Positions 1 to 12,200 of a stretch of 64,000 nucleotides of DNA are shown here, in pieces. Position 1 is the stretch's first letter, and each line of letters starts with the position of its first letter. The notes under the pieces are model-generated. The model made no database searches, had not been told where the DNA came from, and was given only the letters and a program-made list of their open reading frames with translations. Both the position numbers and the translations under genes were made by a program. The DNA comes from Ephydatia muelleri (Eukaryota > Porifera > Demospongiae > Spongillida > Spongillidae): the NCBI GenBank assembly GCA_013339895.1, contig JABACO010000002.1, positions 14,529,426 to 14,593,425 on the forward strand. Reading direction: 5' to 3'.

Positions 1-2
1 AC

Positions 3-584
3 TGGTTATGATGCAATGCAGTATCAAGAAACCCTTCAAGCAAAACTAGCTGACTCCAGGACCTGGTAGAGGCACATATTGTGGAGTTTGCAAAGCGCCA
101 CAAGGGTGCTTACAACCAAAAATCTGCAGAACGAAGATTTAAGACTGGAGATTTAGTGTGGCTGTCCATTCCAACAGCAGGAAAGCTGGACCCACGATGG
201 GAAGGGAAATGGAAAGTGAAAATCATGAAGTCTCCAGTTACTATGGAGATTACAGATGGTAAAAGGACTAAAGTTGTTCATGTAAATCGTCTACAACCTC
301 GTATCCAACCATCAGTTGAGGAAGATGTGAACAGTGGTGTACAGCATACACAGAGGGTTGAGCCACTTCACAATGTGCAGTGGGAAGCTCCGCTTGTTGA
401 GCACTTGGATTTTGGAAGCCCACCTCCAGTAGCAAACCCGCCAACACTGCCACCACAGCCAGTGCAACCAGAACCACCTCCTCCTCTACCAACACTCCCT
501 CCACAGGAGCAGCCAGGCACAATCGAACAGACCACCAGAAGGTATCCTGAGCGGAACAACAGACGTCCACCTGATAGGTTGTAG
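3..584 (+). pseudogene. Ty3/gypsy pol fragment, integrase C-terminus
   Basis: This is the last part of a Ty3/gypsy retrotransposon polyprotein, cut by the window edge. Residues such as GDLVWLSIP, LDPRWEGKW and VVHVNRLQP are the standard integrase C-terminal (GPY/F-type) chromodomain-adjacent motif that follows the DDE core. After that comes a proline-rich tail ending PPDRL, as many gypsy integrases do. Codons 1-66 are in another frame from codons 81-584, so there is a one-base frameshift near 57-62 and the copy is dead. A purine-rich stretch AGAGAGGGACGA lies at 611-622 and is followed by TGTAGTACGTG at 624, which looks like a polypurine tract and the first bases of a 3' LTR. The LTR end could not be placed. 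Confidence 0.8.
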
Positions 585-713
585 TCAAAGCTCGAGTCGA
601 GCTTTAAAACAGAGAGGGACGAATGTAGTACGTGTGTATTGATTAATATTGGGTGTATGATGTAATCGGAGAGCACGTGAGGATAATAGATTTGATTCAG
701 AGCCAATATTACA

Positions 714-1090
714 ATTGTAATGAAGCACGTGAAGAGCAGCATCATCAAGGGCATAAAATAACTTGTCTGTCAGAGCAGATCAATCAGCATGAATTTGCTC
801 CTCTACACTCTCACACAACAGTGAAAAATAGAAACAACAATAAACCAAACACCACATTTGGCTTAACGTTAACACAATTTTCATAACAGCAAAGCTTTTA
901 CTGTTTTACTTTTTTTGTTTTACTGTTATAAATTTACACTGTACCTGTACAGAAGAAATTTCAAGTGTTCTGCATGTTATGGCAGATGGCAAAAGCTGGA
1001 CGTTTATAGTTTGACTCGAAAGATGATCTGTCGCGAATTGGTCCGTCTGGATCAATTTTGAAGAAACAAATTGGTCTGTTGGCCAAGGTG
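714..1090 (+). pseudogene. Decayed 5' fragment of the UBL-ARM gene family (inverted copy)
   Basis: Codons around 719-830 read EAREEQ...ITCLSEQ, matching the start of exon 1 of the UBL-ARM copies (GAREERSGEA...PCLSEQ in copy D). The rest has degenerated. The whole stretch is the reverse complement of 32,050-32,440, including sequence with no match in the better copies. It is the only family piece on the plus strand. Confidence 0.6.
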
Positions 1091-1255
1091 GATGAAAAAG
1101 AACAGTCCTCCCTTGCACCCCTCCATTGACTACCATACAACCCTAACCTAACCCTAAACCTAAGGAGAAGTCCAGTGAAATGGCCTCCTAAACTGTGGCC
1201 TCCAGAGCTATTGCTGAAATGCGGTTGCCTGTGGTTCATAAATAGGACTTCATAT

Positions 1256-1258
1256 GGG

Positions 1259-1295
<37 letters not shown>
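1256..1295. repeat. Poly-G tract (about 40 bp)
   Basis: G-run interrupted by a single A at 1261. It is the first of many long G or C homopolymers in the window. Confidence 0.95.
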
Positions 1296-1296
<1 letters not shown>

Positions 1297-2147
1297 AGAG
1301 GCCCGAGTTTGCTTTTATAAGACTCCTTGTACATTTATGCATAGATTAAAGACCTTACGGAACGGGATTGGAAACGCTATATCCATTCCCATAGAGTGCA
1401 GTATCGTTTCGCATGAATATGATTAAATTCTATCGAGGCACGATGATGAAACTGGCTTGAGCAGAGACACCAAAGGTAGGGAGAAAGTAAATTATGCTCG
1501 TAAAAGTAGTTTAGAAGCTCGTCTATTCGGATGCGCGTCCAAATGAACCATGCAGCTTTAAGACGTTGTGCCTTATACATTAGTCATTTAGCCTTGCGAA
1601 TCGGAAGTGACAGGATTACTGTGGCAATGTGGAACAGGTTTAAGGGTTATAAACTAGTTGTGTAGCAAGGGCAGAGACGGTCGTGTGGCGTAGGGTATGT
1701 TGCAAATGTTTAGCTGTAACGGTTATAAAGATACAGAGCTTCAAAGTCAAATTTACTCCTTTTTGACCTCTATCGGCTCTCGGACTGTTGTAGACTCGCG
1801 ATACAACACTAAAGCTTCTAAATAGTTCTTTCAACAACTAGAAAGTTCGATGGGTGGCGTGGTGCGTGTTGCACATTTTTGCTAGTATTGTTTCGAAAGA
1901 TACTTGGTTTTGTATAGGCCTACAGTAATTGATTAACGCGCGTTCTTCTTGTGCAAGAACCAGGAAGTACGAATACGTCAATGTCAAATGCAGTGCTCTG
2001 ACTGTGTCCATTATCATTGACTTCTGGGTGAGGGCAAGAGTGGTCAATCTGAAGCAGCAGCTGAGCCAAATGTAGATACACTTATTCCAATTGATATGTT
2101 TTGATATCCTAACAGGCTTACGTTTGAAAATCAATATGTATTGCATA
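1296..2147. other. No recognisable gene
   Basis: About 850 bp of unique-looking sequence. The short ORFs on both strands show no domain motifs and no convincing splice sites. Confidence 0.5.
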
Positions 2148-3317
2148 GAAATCCACACTGCGAAGAAAATTGTTCAAGAACAACTCAACTTGAGAGCTTA
2201 ACTTTTCAGGCAAGAGAGCTGCTTTGGTCAATGCCCGATGTGATATCACCATGACAACAAAGTACCTAGGATACAAGTACATTCATTCTTTAATAATATG
2301 TAGTGTATGCTTGTCGAAAATGGTCATGCTTTTTAACTTTCCTCTAGTTGTTTGTCGCCTATTCAATCCCTTTCTATAATAAACATCTCTCCCATTTAGT
2401 CAATATTGACTAATAGTTGCATCTAACATGTGTATTGTATACATAGGTCACTCACTAATACACAGAAACTCACACACTTACATCACACAATCAGATTCAA
2501 GTTTTGAGCAGAGTGCTGGATCCATATCTTCAAATTGAATTTGGTGTGAAGGACTTCTGTATGCCACCGTCATCAAGGCACCAATGAGATCTACGTTTGA
2601 GAGGTACTTGTGTGTGTGTGTGAGGATTGTACAAAAGATGCTGGAAGCAGCCTAGTACATAAGTCTGCACATATGTGGGAAAGGTAGGAGTTTCCAGACA
2701 TCCGACAAACTGATTCATTACTTTTTCTTTTGTTACGATCTGAATTTGATGCTGCTCGTCTACTGTTTTGCTAAATGGTAGTAGGAAGTGCAAAGGTCAA
2801 TCAATTAATATGTATCCAACTAACATTAAACATTAAAGTTGAAATAATTATGTTGTACTCTTTGCAGTCTACATGTATGACACTACATGTACATAACACT
2901 ACCCAATAATTAAATGTTGAATTAGCATTATGTATCAACTGGATTCGGTCATCTGCTTTTGATGTACTATTAATTTGCACAGGTTTGCCAATGTAAAAGT
3001 GGCATGCCATGCTGGAAAAAATATAAGACGAAATCTCCCATAGAGCCGGGCTCAAAAAACAAGTCCTTGGCCTAAGTGATAGTATCGAGTTCACATTGCA
3101 AGAAAAAAGTCCAATTGATGCCTATTCATTCATGCACCAACTGATAATTACATTATATGAAGAGAAATTTGCAACAAAGACTTACGTGTTAAGGCACAAT
3201 AGAGCACCAATACAATACCATCAGTACTTCTAATTGCTGGGGTTTGGTAGAAAAATGCAAGTTGAGATTGTGAGGTGCATTTATTGGATTGGATGATATT
3301 GGAACTCGATGTTACCT
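2148..3317 (-). pseudogene. UBL-ARM family copy A (truncated at both ends)
   Basis: Minus-strand remnant with three pieces. The tail of exon 1 (3,186-3,317) keeps its GTAAGT donor. Exon 2 (2,482-2,770) has an acceptor after ATTTAG and encodes the KTVDEQHQIQIV...NQFVGCLETPTF block. The first ~120 bp of exon 3 end at 2,148. A TG-dinucleotide expansion in the exon 2 segment encoding HTHT (near 2,612-2,625) shifts the frame, so this is not a working gene. At 3,317 exon 1 breaks off abruptly into the RASSF-containing duplicate, marking a rearrangement breakpoint. See copies C and D for the family architecture. Confidence 0.75.
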
Positions 3318-3520
3318 GCATGAATGTTCACCTTGAGCACAAATAGCATAGGGACAATGCGATGTCTATACTTAACTGTTCCTCCTAGGGGATTGAAAAA
3401 GATTTGTCTGGATTAGTGTCAGTCATCTTGGTCATTGCAGCACTACACTCATGGGTAGGGTAATCTCCAACCCTTAATTCTCTCATGCAGGCTGCACAGT
3501 GGACCTTGATATTCTCCCTT

Positions 3521-3836
3521 CCATCCTTCTCCCCTCCCTCCTCCCCTCCCTCCTCCTCCCTCCCTCCTCCTCCCCTCCCTCCTCCTCCCCTCCCTCCTCC
3601 TCCCCTCCCTCCTCCTCCCCTCCCTCCTCCTCCCCTCCCTCCTCCTCCCCTCCCTCCTCCTCCCCTCCCTCCTCCTCCCTCCCCTCCCTCCTCCTCCTCC
3701 CCTCCCTCCTCCTCCCCACCCTCCTCCTCCCTCCTGCCCTCCCTCCTCCTCCCCTCCCTCCTCTTCCCCTCCCTCCTCCTCCACTCCCTCCTCCCTTCCT
3801 CTCCCTCCTGCTTCCCTCCCTCCTCCCCCTCCTTCA
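3521..3836 (+). repeat. Giant CCCTCCTCCT pyrimidine tract before a splice acceptor
   Basis: More than 300 bp of nearly pure C/T built from CCCTCCTCCT-type units, ending directly in CCTTCAG, the acceptor of the RASSF-like exon. A homologous, shorter and more diverged tract lies at 24,225-24,444. The long apparent ORFs on both strands here are artefacts of the repeat. Confidence 0.9.
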
Positions 3837-3837
3837 G

Positions 3838-4592
3838 GTTGAGAACAGTCCATCAGACTACGCATTGTGTGTGAGGCGGAACACAGGTGTCATGGAGACC
3901 TTTAGAGAAGAGAATGTGCCCCTCATGGTGCGCCTCAGGTTGGGACCAAGTGAGGACATAGCGAAAATATTCGTGCTGGAGGCCAGCGAAGCCAGACTGC
4001 TGGAAGTCAGGGAGGAGGTGTGGTAAAAAGAGGGGGGTGGAGTGAGGGTGCAATGTGTGTAGAGTTGGAAGTATTGAGAGGTCAGGTGGTGTGCTTGTAT
4101 TGGAAGTGGGCTGTCTCATAGAGGGTGAGGGTATTTCACAGCATGCAAAAGAAATACAAAAATAGCACAAACTTGCAATTGATGTAAGTTAAGAAGAGGC
4201 ATTTGGTCAGATCTAATGATATGTTAGAAGAGGATCAGTTTCCTTCAATACCACCATATCACACAAAGTGAAAGAAAACACATGTACACAACATACATTC
4301 AGTATTGGTATTTTTAAGACATGCCTAGAGTGTATTTGTCTTGCATTTATTTCGATGCCTTCCATACATACATCATCTTGTATTGTTGGTTTGCTGTATG
4401 TTAGCATGTGAATAATTGTACAGTGTTTATATATGTGTATCGCATACCACGTGATTGCATAGGATTACATAATTATACTGTTTCCAATGATTCAGACGGC
4501 TAATTGGATGATATTCTCGGAAGCAGAACTGAATATTTTTATTAAGAAGTTCAATGAAGAGGACGAGCAAGAGAGGAACGAATTGTGGAAAG
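3838..4592 (+). CDS. RASSF-like Ras-association exons, copy 1 (partial gene)
   Basis: Two exons, 3,838-4,017 and 4,496-4,592, join in frame (GAG GAG / ACG GCT; acceptor ATTCAG, final donor GTGAGT). The product starts VENSPSDYALCV, continues with PLMVRLRLGPSEDIAKIFVLEA, and the second exon gives NWMIFSEAELNIFIKKF. This is the second half of a Ras-association domain plus the linker before a SARAH helix, as in RASSF1-6 proteins, which bind Ras-type GTPases and MST kinases. No stop interrupts it. I could not find the upstream RA exon or the SARAH exon, and UBL-ARM copy A abuts on the left, so this is probably a gene fragment. The first donor (GTGTGG) is weak. Confidence 0.7.
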
Positions 4593-5407
4593 GTGAGTTG
4601 TGGGAGTGTGCTATGACCTTTTGCAATGACATCATGTTTAAAGTATAGTCATGTCATGCACAAAATGGCCACCCCATCCCAGATGAATTTCGGATGCTGA
4701 AGTCAAAGCTGGCCCATGCACGTATTCTAAACTGGTCCCCCACATGGTTTGGGATGGTCAAATTTGGGGTTGGGGGGGAATTGCCATAGCCTACATGTAT
4801 TGTGGTGTGACCTTCACAGAGTGTAAAACAAAACACTTCGTGAAGAGAGAAAATAAGTGTGGCCACACTATACCACTAGCTAAAGTATTATGATTATGGC
4901 TTTGGAAAGGTTTTTGTCCTTTCATTCGTCTCAATGTTACAATAAGTCACGAGTAACTTGTATTTAGATTACTGACATGTGTTCATTAACTGGGGAACAG
5001 CCTGTTGTTTATAGTTTTCTGTTGGAAAATGGTTGTTACTAAAGTAGCCAGTGATTTTTTTAGTCAGCAGAGCTCTGTGTGTTGGAGTTGCATCTTACAG
5101 AATTCATGGCTGTCATGTGAACTGTTGAAGGATTATTGTGACTCCTCATTCTCCAGAGTTTTCCTAATCTATTGTTATTGTTTTCTTGCATCACATGGAG
5201 CCCTTCAGAGAAGAGGATGTGCCTCTCATGGTGCGCCTCATGGTTTGTTAGAAGAGGATCAGTTTCCTTCAATATCACCATATCACACAAAGTGAAAAAC
5301 ACATGTATGCAGCATACATTCAGTATTGGTGTTTAGAGACTTTTATTAATTTTATCGATACTACGTGAATGCATAGGATTACATAATTACTGCTTCCAAT
5401 GATTGAG
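4593..5407. other. RASSF-associated intron and flanking sequence, partly duplicated
   Basis: No coding sequence seen. 4,215-4,680 and 5,205-5,600 are partial direct repeats of each other. The same blocks recur at 24,850-25,900. Confidence 0.6.
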
Positions 5408-5504
5408 ACGGCTAACTGGATGAAATTCTCGTAAGCAGAACTGCATGAATACTTTGTTAAGAAGTTCAATGAAGATGGGGAGGAGAGGAAGAATATTGTG
5501 GAAA
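5408..5504 (+). pseudogene. Partial third copy of the RASSF second exon
   Basis: Repeats the exon at 4,496-4,592 (TANWMKFS...VKKFNED). The acceptor ATTCAG has become ATTGAG and there is a TAA at codon 9, so it is dead. Confidence 0.7.
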
Positions 5505-6575
5505 GGTGAGTTGTGGAAATGTGCTATGACCTTTTGTAATGACATCATGTGGAAAGTATAGTGCCACCCCATCCCAGATGGATGGATTGTTTATAGCATT
5601 TAGTTGCCCCTAACCTTTGGCCTTGCGATGCTCCAAGTTAGAGAGGCAGTTTTTTTCTTTCCCTTACACAAATTGGTCTCGAAACCTTACTTCAATACAA
5701 GGACAGATTTCTGTCAGAGGGGACCAATTGTGATGGTTACAACTGGTTCCAGAGGGACTTTCAAACATGGATTGGGGTGGTCAAATTTGGGGTTGGGGAG
5801 GGGGGGGGTGCTTACATGTATTTTGGAGTGACCTCCACGGAGTGTAAAACAAAACACTTCATGGAGAGAAAAAATATGGCCACACTATATCACTTGCTAA
5901 AGTGTGATAGTTATGGCTTTGGAAAACGTCTTTTTGTACTTTCATTCCTTTTGTTCTTTCACTTCCTCTTTTCTAACGCAATGCGTGTCTCTGGTTTGTG
6001 TGTAAGATGTCAATGTGTACTCTGTGTGAATCACAATTGTTTGTTTCAATGTTTCGCTATAGTTTTACCCAACAAGAGTGTCGAAATTGAAACATTTTCT
6101 TGTAAAAATCATTTCATTTTCACCTTGAAGTTTCCATTCTCTAGTTATTAATACTACCACTATCTTTTTTTGGAGATGTACCATTCAGTTCTAGTTAATT
6201 AATTATGCAATTCTGACGTTAAATTGTATAATTGCGTGGCAATTGCTAATGAATTTGTACCAGATTTCTAACTCGCTTTAGGGTTCAACAATTCTGAAAA
6301 CTCATTTTGTATTGGGACGGCCTAATATAATGAGCTGTTTCTAATCAGCTAATTAGGTTTATTAAATTCAATTTAACATTATAGCATGAAAATAATTCTA
6401 TGTACACATTAAGTAATGAATTGTGCAAAATTTAGTGTTAGAACAAAAATATTCATTTGGTTTTGTATTTGCACTTACATATAAATTGCATTGTAATGGA
6501 TTTTTCACTTATACACAGAAAAATGATGACTACTACAAAGGTGGCTCATGGTCGCGTGTCAGATCTTACTTGTGC
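5505..6575. other. Non-coding sequence shared with 25,400-26,700
   Basis: Duplicate-block sequence; no supported gene. Confidence 0.5.
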
Positions 6576-7312
6576 AGCTACTTTTCCATCTATATTTTTT
6601 CCTTGTATGGTCAGTTGATGTTTTCTGGCAATAATCCACTAACTGATGGCAGTCATAACTAATAGCTTTTGTGAGTCCACAACACGTGGCTGCTAGCTTT
6701 TATCTCACAATATTGTTCAGACTTGGAGGTTGGAGAGGCATGTGAGAACCAACCATCTCCAATAGCAGCTTTGCTCTCTTTCGGGCCTCAAGCCCCTCAC
6801 TAATGTGCCATGGCAAGCAGATCAGGTAATCCAGTAAACCCTGCTTTATCAAAGTCTGTATTTCATTGTCTCTGCTAAGAATAATATGAAGACTACAGAC
6901 TCCAGCTTCAAAGCACAGCAGGTCTATTGGGCACAGTGATGCACGGCAAAGTGGACTGTACACCAATCTCACTGTAGGGAATATGTCTGGCCATCTCATT
7001 CCTCGAGTCTTTACCATCCACATGCAAAGAAGACTGCAATCAACACTGCGGAGAAACCTAGTCAAGAAGAACTCAACTTGAGAGTAACTGTTCAGGTAAG
7101 AGAGCTGCTTTGGTCAATGCCAGTTGTGATATCACCATGACACCAAAGTACCTAGAAGTATAAGAAAATAAATCACATGCAATTCAATGGTCACTAGATT
7201 CTGTGAAGTTCGAATCTCCAACACAACCCAAATTAACACTGCATTGAAATTGTCAAAAGCACTCACTAGGTTAATATGTACCTTGTTGTACAGTACTGCA
7301 TTGATGATTAGT

Positions 7313-7315
<3 letters not shown>

Positions 7316-7349
<34 letters not shown>

Positions 7350-7386
7350 ACACACAAACACACACACACATACACACACACACACA
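7316..7386. repeat. (CA)n microsatellite in copy B intron 2
   Basis: Interrupted CA repeat. The equivalent position in copy C (29,920-29,990) also carries one. Confidence 0.95.
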
Positions 7387-7791
7387 TGCTCACACAACAC
7401 AAATATGCTTACATGACGAAATTAGACTGAAGCTTTAAACAGAGCTCTGGGTCTATATCTTCTAATTGAATTGGGTGTGAGGATGTCCTTTCTGCCACTC
7501 TCATCAAGGCACCAATGAGATCTACGTTTGAGAGGTACTTGTGTGTGTAAGCATTGTATGAAAGATTCTCGAGGCAGCAGTTGACAGTGATATGCACAGA
7601 TGGAGTGAAGGTCGGAGTTTCCAGACATCCAATAAACTGCTTTATTACGTTCTGGTTTGATACTATCTGAATTTGATGTTGTTCATCTTCTGTTATTCTA
7701 ACCAGAAGCAGGAAAAAGGGCAAGAATGTTAATCAACCACGATACATGCAATCATCTTTGTTATTGTACATTAGGTTCAAATTGGGTCGAG

Positions 7792-7792
<1 letters not shown>

Positions 7793-7832
<40 letters not shown>

Positions 7833-7838
7833 CGGGGG
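7793..7838. repeat. Poly-G tract in copy B intron 1
   Basis: About 45 bases of G with one C. The homologous site in copy C (30,403-30,418) has only 16 G, so this tract expanded or shrank after the duplication. Confidence 0.95.
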
Positions 7839-8733
7839 ACAGCTGAAGTGTGTAAATGATGTGCCAGTGGCCATGAGTACATGTATATGCATGCCATTCT
7901 GAAAGTGGGTTTGAAGGTGATGAGGTGGTGGTGGTGGTGGAATTACATTATATGGAGAGTGATAGTAAATTATACCCCATTGCTTAAAATAGCTTATTTG
8001 CTACATGACTTGCTGGGTTAGACTTGTGACAGCATAAAACAGAACATCTACCAGTACTGTGAATTGCTGGCTTCTAGTAGTGTCAGGTAGATTGGGATTT
8101 TTGAGGAGCGGCTATGTGTTTGCATGGATGATATTGGAAATCAAAGGTAAACTATTCACAAATTCGTATTTCAAGTGGTGGGGAATCACTGTGTAGAGAG
8201 ATATTAATAAGAATAGCACATGCTTCTCCAAATACTGGAGGTCGAGATGGCATATATTGTTCCATGTTTGTTTCAGCAATAACGAGTGAAGCGATGTGAT
8301 CACATCGAGTCCTCCAGTTTTGAGGATAAAGTCGGAGTTTGCGAGGATCTTTTCGGATGGAAACAGTTGTCTGATGCATGCATTGGTCTATATCTTTCAC
8401 ATGAAGTGTGTCAGAAATCGTTTTGCTAAACTCGGGTGATATCTTGCCGGATGCCAACTGACTGACTTTGCTCATTTTGACGAACTCGAGGGCATTACGA
8501 AGTAGCGACATGAGATGAAAAGCGCATTCGACGTCGACAGTTGTCGTGTACTCTAGTGTGATCTGATCTCCATCTTTCAACCTGTAGAAATCCAAGCTCT
8601 TGGGTCCGCCATTACAGTAGAGCCAAACGACAGCTTCTGATCGTAGACAGGCACTTGAAATTCTTCCTGGATAGCTAGTTTCAATGTCGCTACACTTTCG
8701 GGAAACTTTGTCGTGGTAAAGGTGCGCGGCCGG

Positions 8734-8736
8734 CTG
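8734..8736. other. Target-site duplication CTG, left of element 1
   Basis: CTG immediately before CACAGG; repeated at 15,818-15,820. The paralogous empty site in copy C reads GGTGCGGCTGGTCG with one CTG. Confidence 0.9.
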
Positions 8737-9140
8737 CACAGGAAAAAATTTCTCGTTCCCAACCATGGTTTTATCTTGGGTTTTGGTCAATTCCCATTCC
8801 CAACCATGGTTTTCATTCCAAATTCCGTCAATAATTAAAAAATTCCCGGATGGGAAAAAATTCCCGGATGGGAAAGAAATTCCCAGCTACGGAATATGTT
8901 AATCTCAACCTGGAAACAGTAATTCAATGGGTTTTTATAAATCGGACATGGATTTTTCGTATCCGTACTGGGTTTTTCGGAAAACCATTTTAATGTTTCC
9001 TGTGATGGAAATGTAAATTCCAATCTGAAAAAGATAGCATTTCCATAAGTGGAATGGTTTTCCGAAAACCCAGTATGAATAACCCATATTTACATATTCC
9101 GTACATGGGAATTTTTTCCCATCCGGGAATTTATACAAAC
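8737..9140. repeat. Element 1 transposase-side terminal and subterminal repeats
   Basis: Dense small palindromes with TTCC/GGAA arms: TTCCCGGATGGGAA at 8,843 and 8,861, GGTTTTTCGGAAAACC at 8,971, GGAAATGTAAATTCC at 9,007, TTCCATAAGTGGAA at 9,041 and GGTTTTCCGAAAACC at 9,056. Subterminal arrays in CACTA elements are transposase or TNPA-type binding sites; that role here is inferred. Confidence 0.8.
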
Positions 9141-9295
9141 CAAATAAGTATCATAACTTTACTTCCACTGTACATGCTTGGTTATAAAAATAACTATCTG
9201 CACTTGTATTTCCTATAATGGAGTCCAAGCACAGAAAGCATTGTTATAATGTTGTCCACATTAGCTATATAGAATATGTGGTACATGTTTGTACA

Positions 9296-12200
9296 TTATG
9301 CAACCCAATAGTGTCCTATAAATTGTCCTTTTGCTGTTCCTAGGATTGAAGACCAGTGTACTGTCTCCTGCAATTTAAGCCTTTTGTATTTTGAAGCAGA
9401 TATGCTTGGATGGCCTGGGTCATTTCCATAGAAGTAGACCTGGCAAGTGTTAGAGTTCTTGTTAACTGACTGTATATGTGCAAAGTATACTTCATTCCCG
9501 ATGGTGCCACGAACACACACCATATCACCAGCCTCAGGGAAATGTGGTACAATTACAGCCTCTTTGTTGAGTGGTATGAAGGGTCTTTGATGATCTATAA
9601 CCACATACATATATGGATCATGCAGGTGATCAGGATCAGGAAACAGCATCACTTTCCTAACAATGCTTTTGCATGGGAAAAAAAATCATAGATGAAGTGG
9701 ACTCAACAAATGGATTTTCGCTACTTGTGTGAATTCTGGAGTCACCAGTTTCTGTCACAGATTGAGCATATTCCTCTCCTTTTAGAAGCAAATGATACTC
9801 TTCTTCAATGTTAACGGCTAAGATTGCATCTATCTTAGCTACAGATAATTCACCTGCATCATCTGACACAAGGACATGTTCACCAACACGATACAAAGTA
9901 CCTCCAAAACCATGCTGGGACATGTAAATGCTGGGAGCTTGTATCACAGCAAGGGTAAAATGTTTTAGTTGTTGCTTTTTCAAGACACGAAAAACTTCTG
10001 TTACTTCATGTGTGGATAGTGAAGTGTATTTCTTTCCCCCAACTAAGATTGATTGATATGCCACATCTCTATGTTTTGCCATGGTAACTGCTTCACTAAT
10101 AGTACTTGCATGAACATATCCCTGTTAAGAAAATTCATTTTACATTATGGATAATTTTATTCAATTAACTTACTGGGAAAAAAGAAGTATTTAACTTCAT
10201 GGAACTTTGTACATTTCCACTGTGAAACTTAAGGAATTCTCTTAGGCATTCTGAGTTTGAGAATGACAACTCCATGTTTCGGTTATTGGATGACCTAACC
10301 ACATAACCATGTACCGCTCTTTCAAAAGTATAACACCAGTAATTGTCTGGGCTTGAAAAGCGTTTGATTTCCTCAGGGTAATGTATCAGATTATGCAGTG
10401 TTACGACACAACTCTTTAGGCCCTCAACTTCTTCAGTGAGGGTGTTATGCCTGAGAATTAACTGCTTAAGAAGTTGAATATCATCATCAGACCAACCGCT
10501 TCGTCCTATTTGGAAGATCATTTCAGTTATGCGAACAATTAGTATCCACACATGATATTCATCATCAGGTAAGATTCCTCCTAGTACATATTCTGATGCT
10601 GGATAGCAAAATTTCTGCAACTCTTCTGCCTTCCAAAACCCTAATCGCTTGGTAACTGAGGTTGGAAGTCTGCCATCCTTAAGTTCTAAAGCATGTGCAT
10701 GTGATTGTAGAGAGCACTGGTTTATCTTGTAACATGATTATGGTTTTAATATATATGTAATTGTAGAGAACACTGGTATATTTTATAGCATGATTATAGC
10801 TTATATGTAAGCTAAGAATTAACCAGCTTATTATACAAGTGTCAATTTATGTTCCAACATATTAAGCTAAAGTTAGCAATATACCTGATGTCCATGGAAT
10901 GGCTGCCAGTCTTACATCAATTTCATTTCTAGACAAAATTCCAGCTTCCAGATACCTCAGAAGATGGTGATGAATAATGTTAAGGGTAACATCATGCATG
11001 GCATCAAAAGTGAGATCCTTTAAAATATTGAACCCATAAGCAGCATAGAGTCGGTGTAGTATGGAGAGACCAGTGAAACCACTCTCTCGTGCCATAGTAG
11101 CATGAACTGTAGGCCGATCCTCACATTCGATGTCTTTCATAGTCTGCACAAACATATTCAAGTCTCTTTCATCACTTGGGTATCTGCTGTGATATCTGTA
11201 GTTACCATAGTAATAGTGGGTTGACTCTGAACCTTGGGCACCTGTGGGATTTAAATAAATATTGTGATGCATTATGATTGGAAAATAGTGTTCATACCAA
11301 CAACATTGCAACGTCTGCAGGGCCGAATTCCTCCTTGGATAAATTTTCCAACCTGAGCTTGAGCAGGGTAGTCCCCAGTCCATAGTAGTAGAATACACCG
11401 TATTACTATCTTTCCAGGGGGAAGTCCTTCAGATGATCCGGTGTATTCAACCTCCATGCCTAAAAAAAAATCTTTTAAGTTGATGTACACAGCCACCTCC
11501 ATTACCATTTACAAATAGATCCTCTAATTCTTTAACAAGAATCTCCAGAAATGGATCAAGAGATATTGGACACTTATTAGGAAGTAGATAGCTTGGAACA
11601 AAACCAGAGACATACACCTCTTCTGTACTGCATCGATCAGACTTTTTCATTGTGGCAATTGACACCTCAATAGCTCCTGCAAATTAGTACACTAAAGTTA
11701 GCCAGCATGCAGGCTAATAATAACTACTCACCACAACTGTGTTTGCATGATGTGCTGAAAGGTTGCCACCCATCCCAATGGCCTATAAGAGCAATGTTTC
11801 TAGGACCTCCACTAGTAACTTTGGGTTTGTGCTCAAACCTTAAGTAGCAATTAGGGCACTGAATAGATATGCTGCATTCATAATGCTCTTCAATGTGTGT
11901 TTCTGGTGAAAGCCCTAATTCATCCTTGATGGATTGACTGCCCACAACTTGCTTGCAGTTTGGGCACAAAGCTGGTATAACCCATCTTGCTTCAGGGTTC
12001 CAAAACCATGAAAGTTCTTTGAACCTTTCTCCATCCCATATTTCATTCCGAGCAAAAAGAACTTCATTACTGAGCCAGTGATCTCTCTCCTTCCAATGAG
12101 CCATCATCTTCTCACAGAAGTGAGGATTGCTGCACCATCTCCTTATTTTATCATGTAGGCTCAAATAATAGTAAGTTAATTGACCTTTTTGCCCACAGTG

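Larger units (their letters stand above)
6580..8736 (-). pseudogene. UBL-ARM family copy B, 3' part (split by element 1)
   Basis: Minus-strand gene with exon 3 at ~6,580-7,151, exon 2 at 7,413-7,697 and most of exon 1 at ~8,030-8,736. Its 5' end lies beyond the transposon, at 15,818-16,011. Exon 1 encodes the core of the ubiquitin-like fold (ATLKLAIQEEFQVPVYDQKL, then FYRLKDGDQITLEYTT). Exon 3 encodes helical sequence containing IKQGLLDYLICLPWHI and PSLNNIVR. Damage includes frameshifts in exon 1 near 8,370, 8,465 and 8,610, a 2-nt loss near 7,083 and a stop after NNIVR in exon 3. The exon 1 donor is GC (GCAAGT), as in copy C. Confidence 0.8.

Noticed and set aside
624-712. Short TG...CA segment as a complete LTR
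   Set aside because: 89 bp is too short and no second LTR or target duplication is visible.
3449-4026. Long ORFs on both strands (Gly/Glu-rich and Pro/Ser-rich)
   Set aside because: They are translations of the CCCTCC repeat; only the last part overlaps the real RASSF exon.
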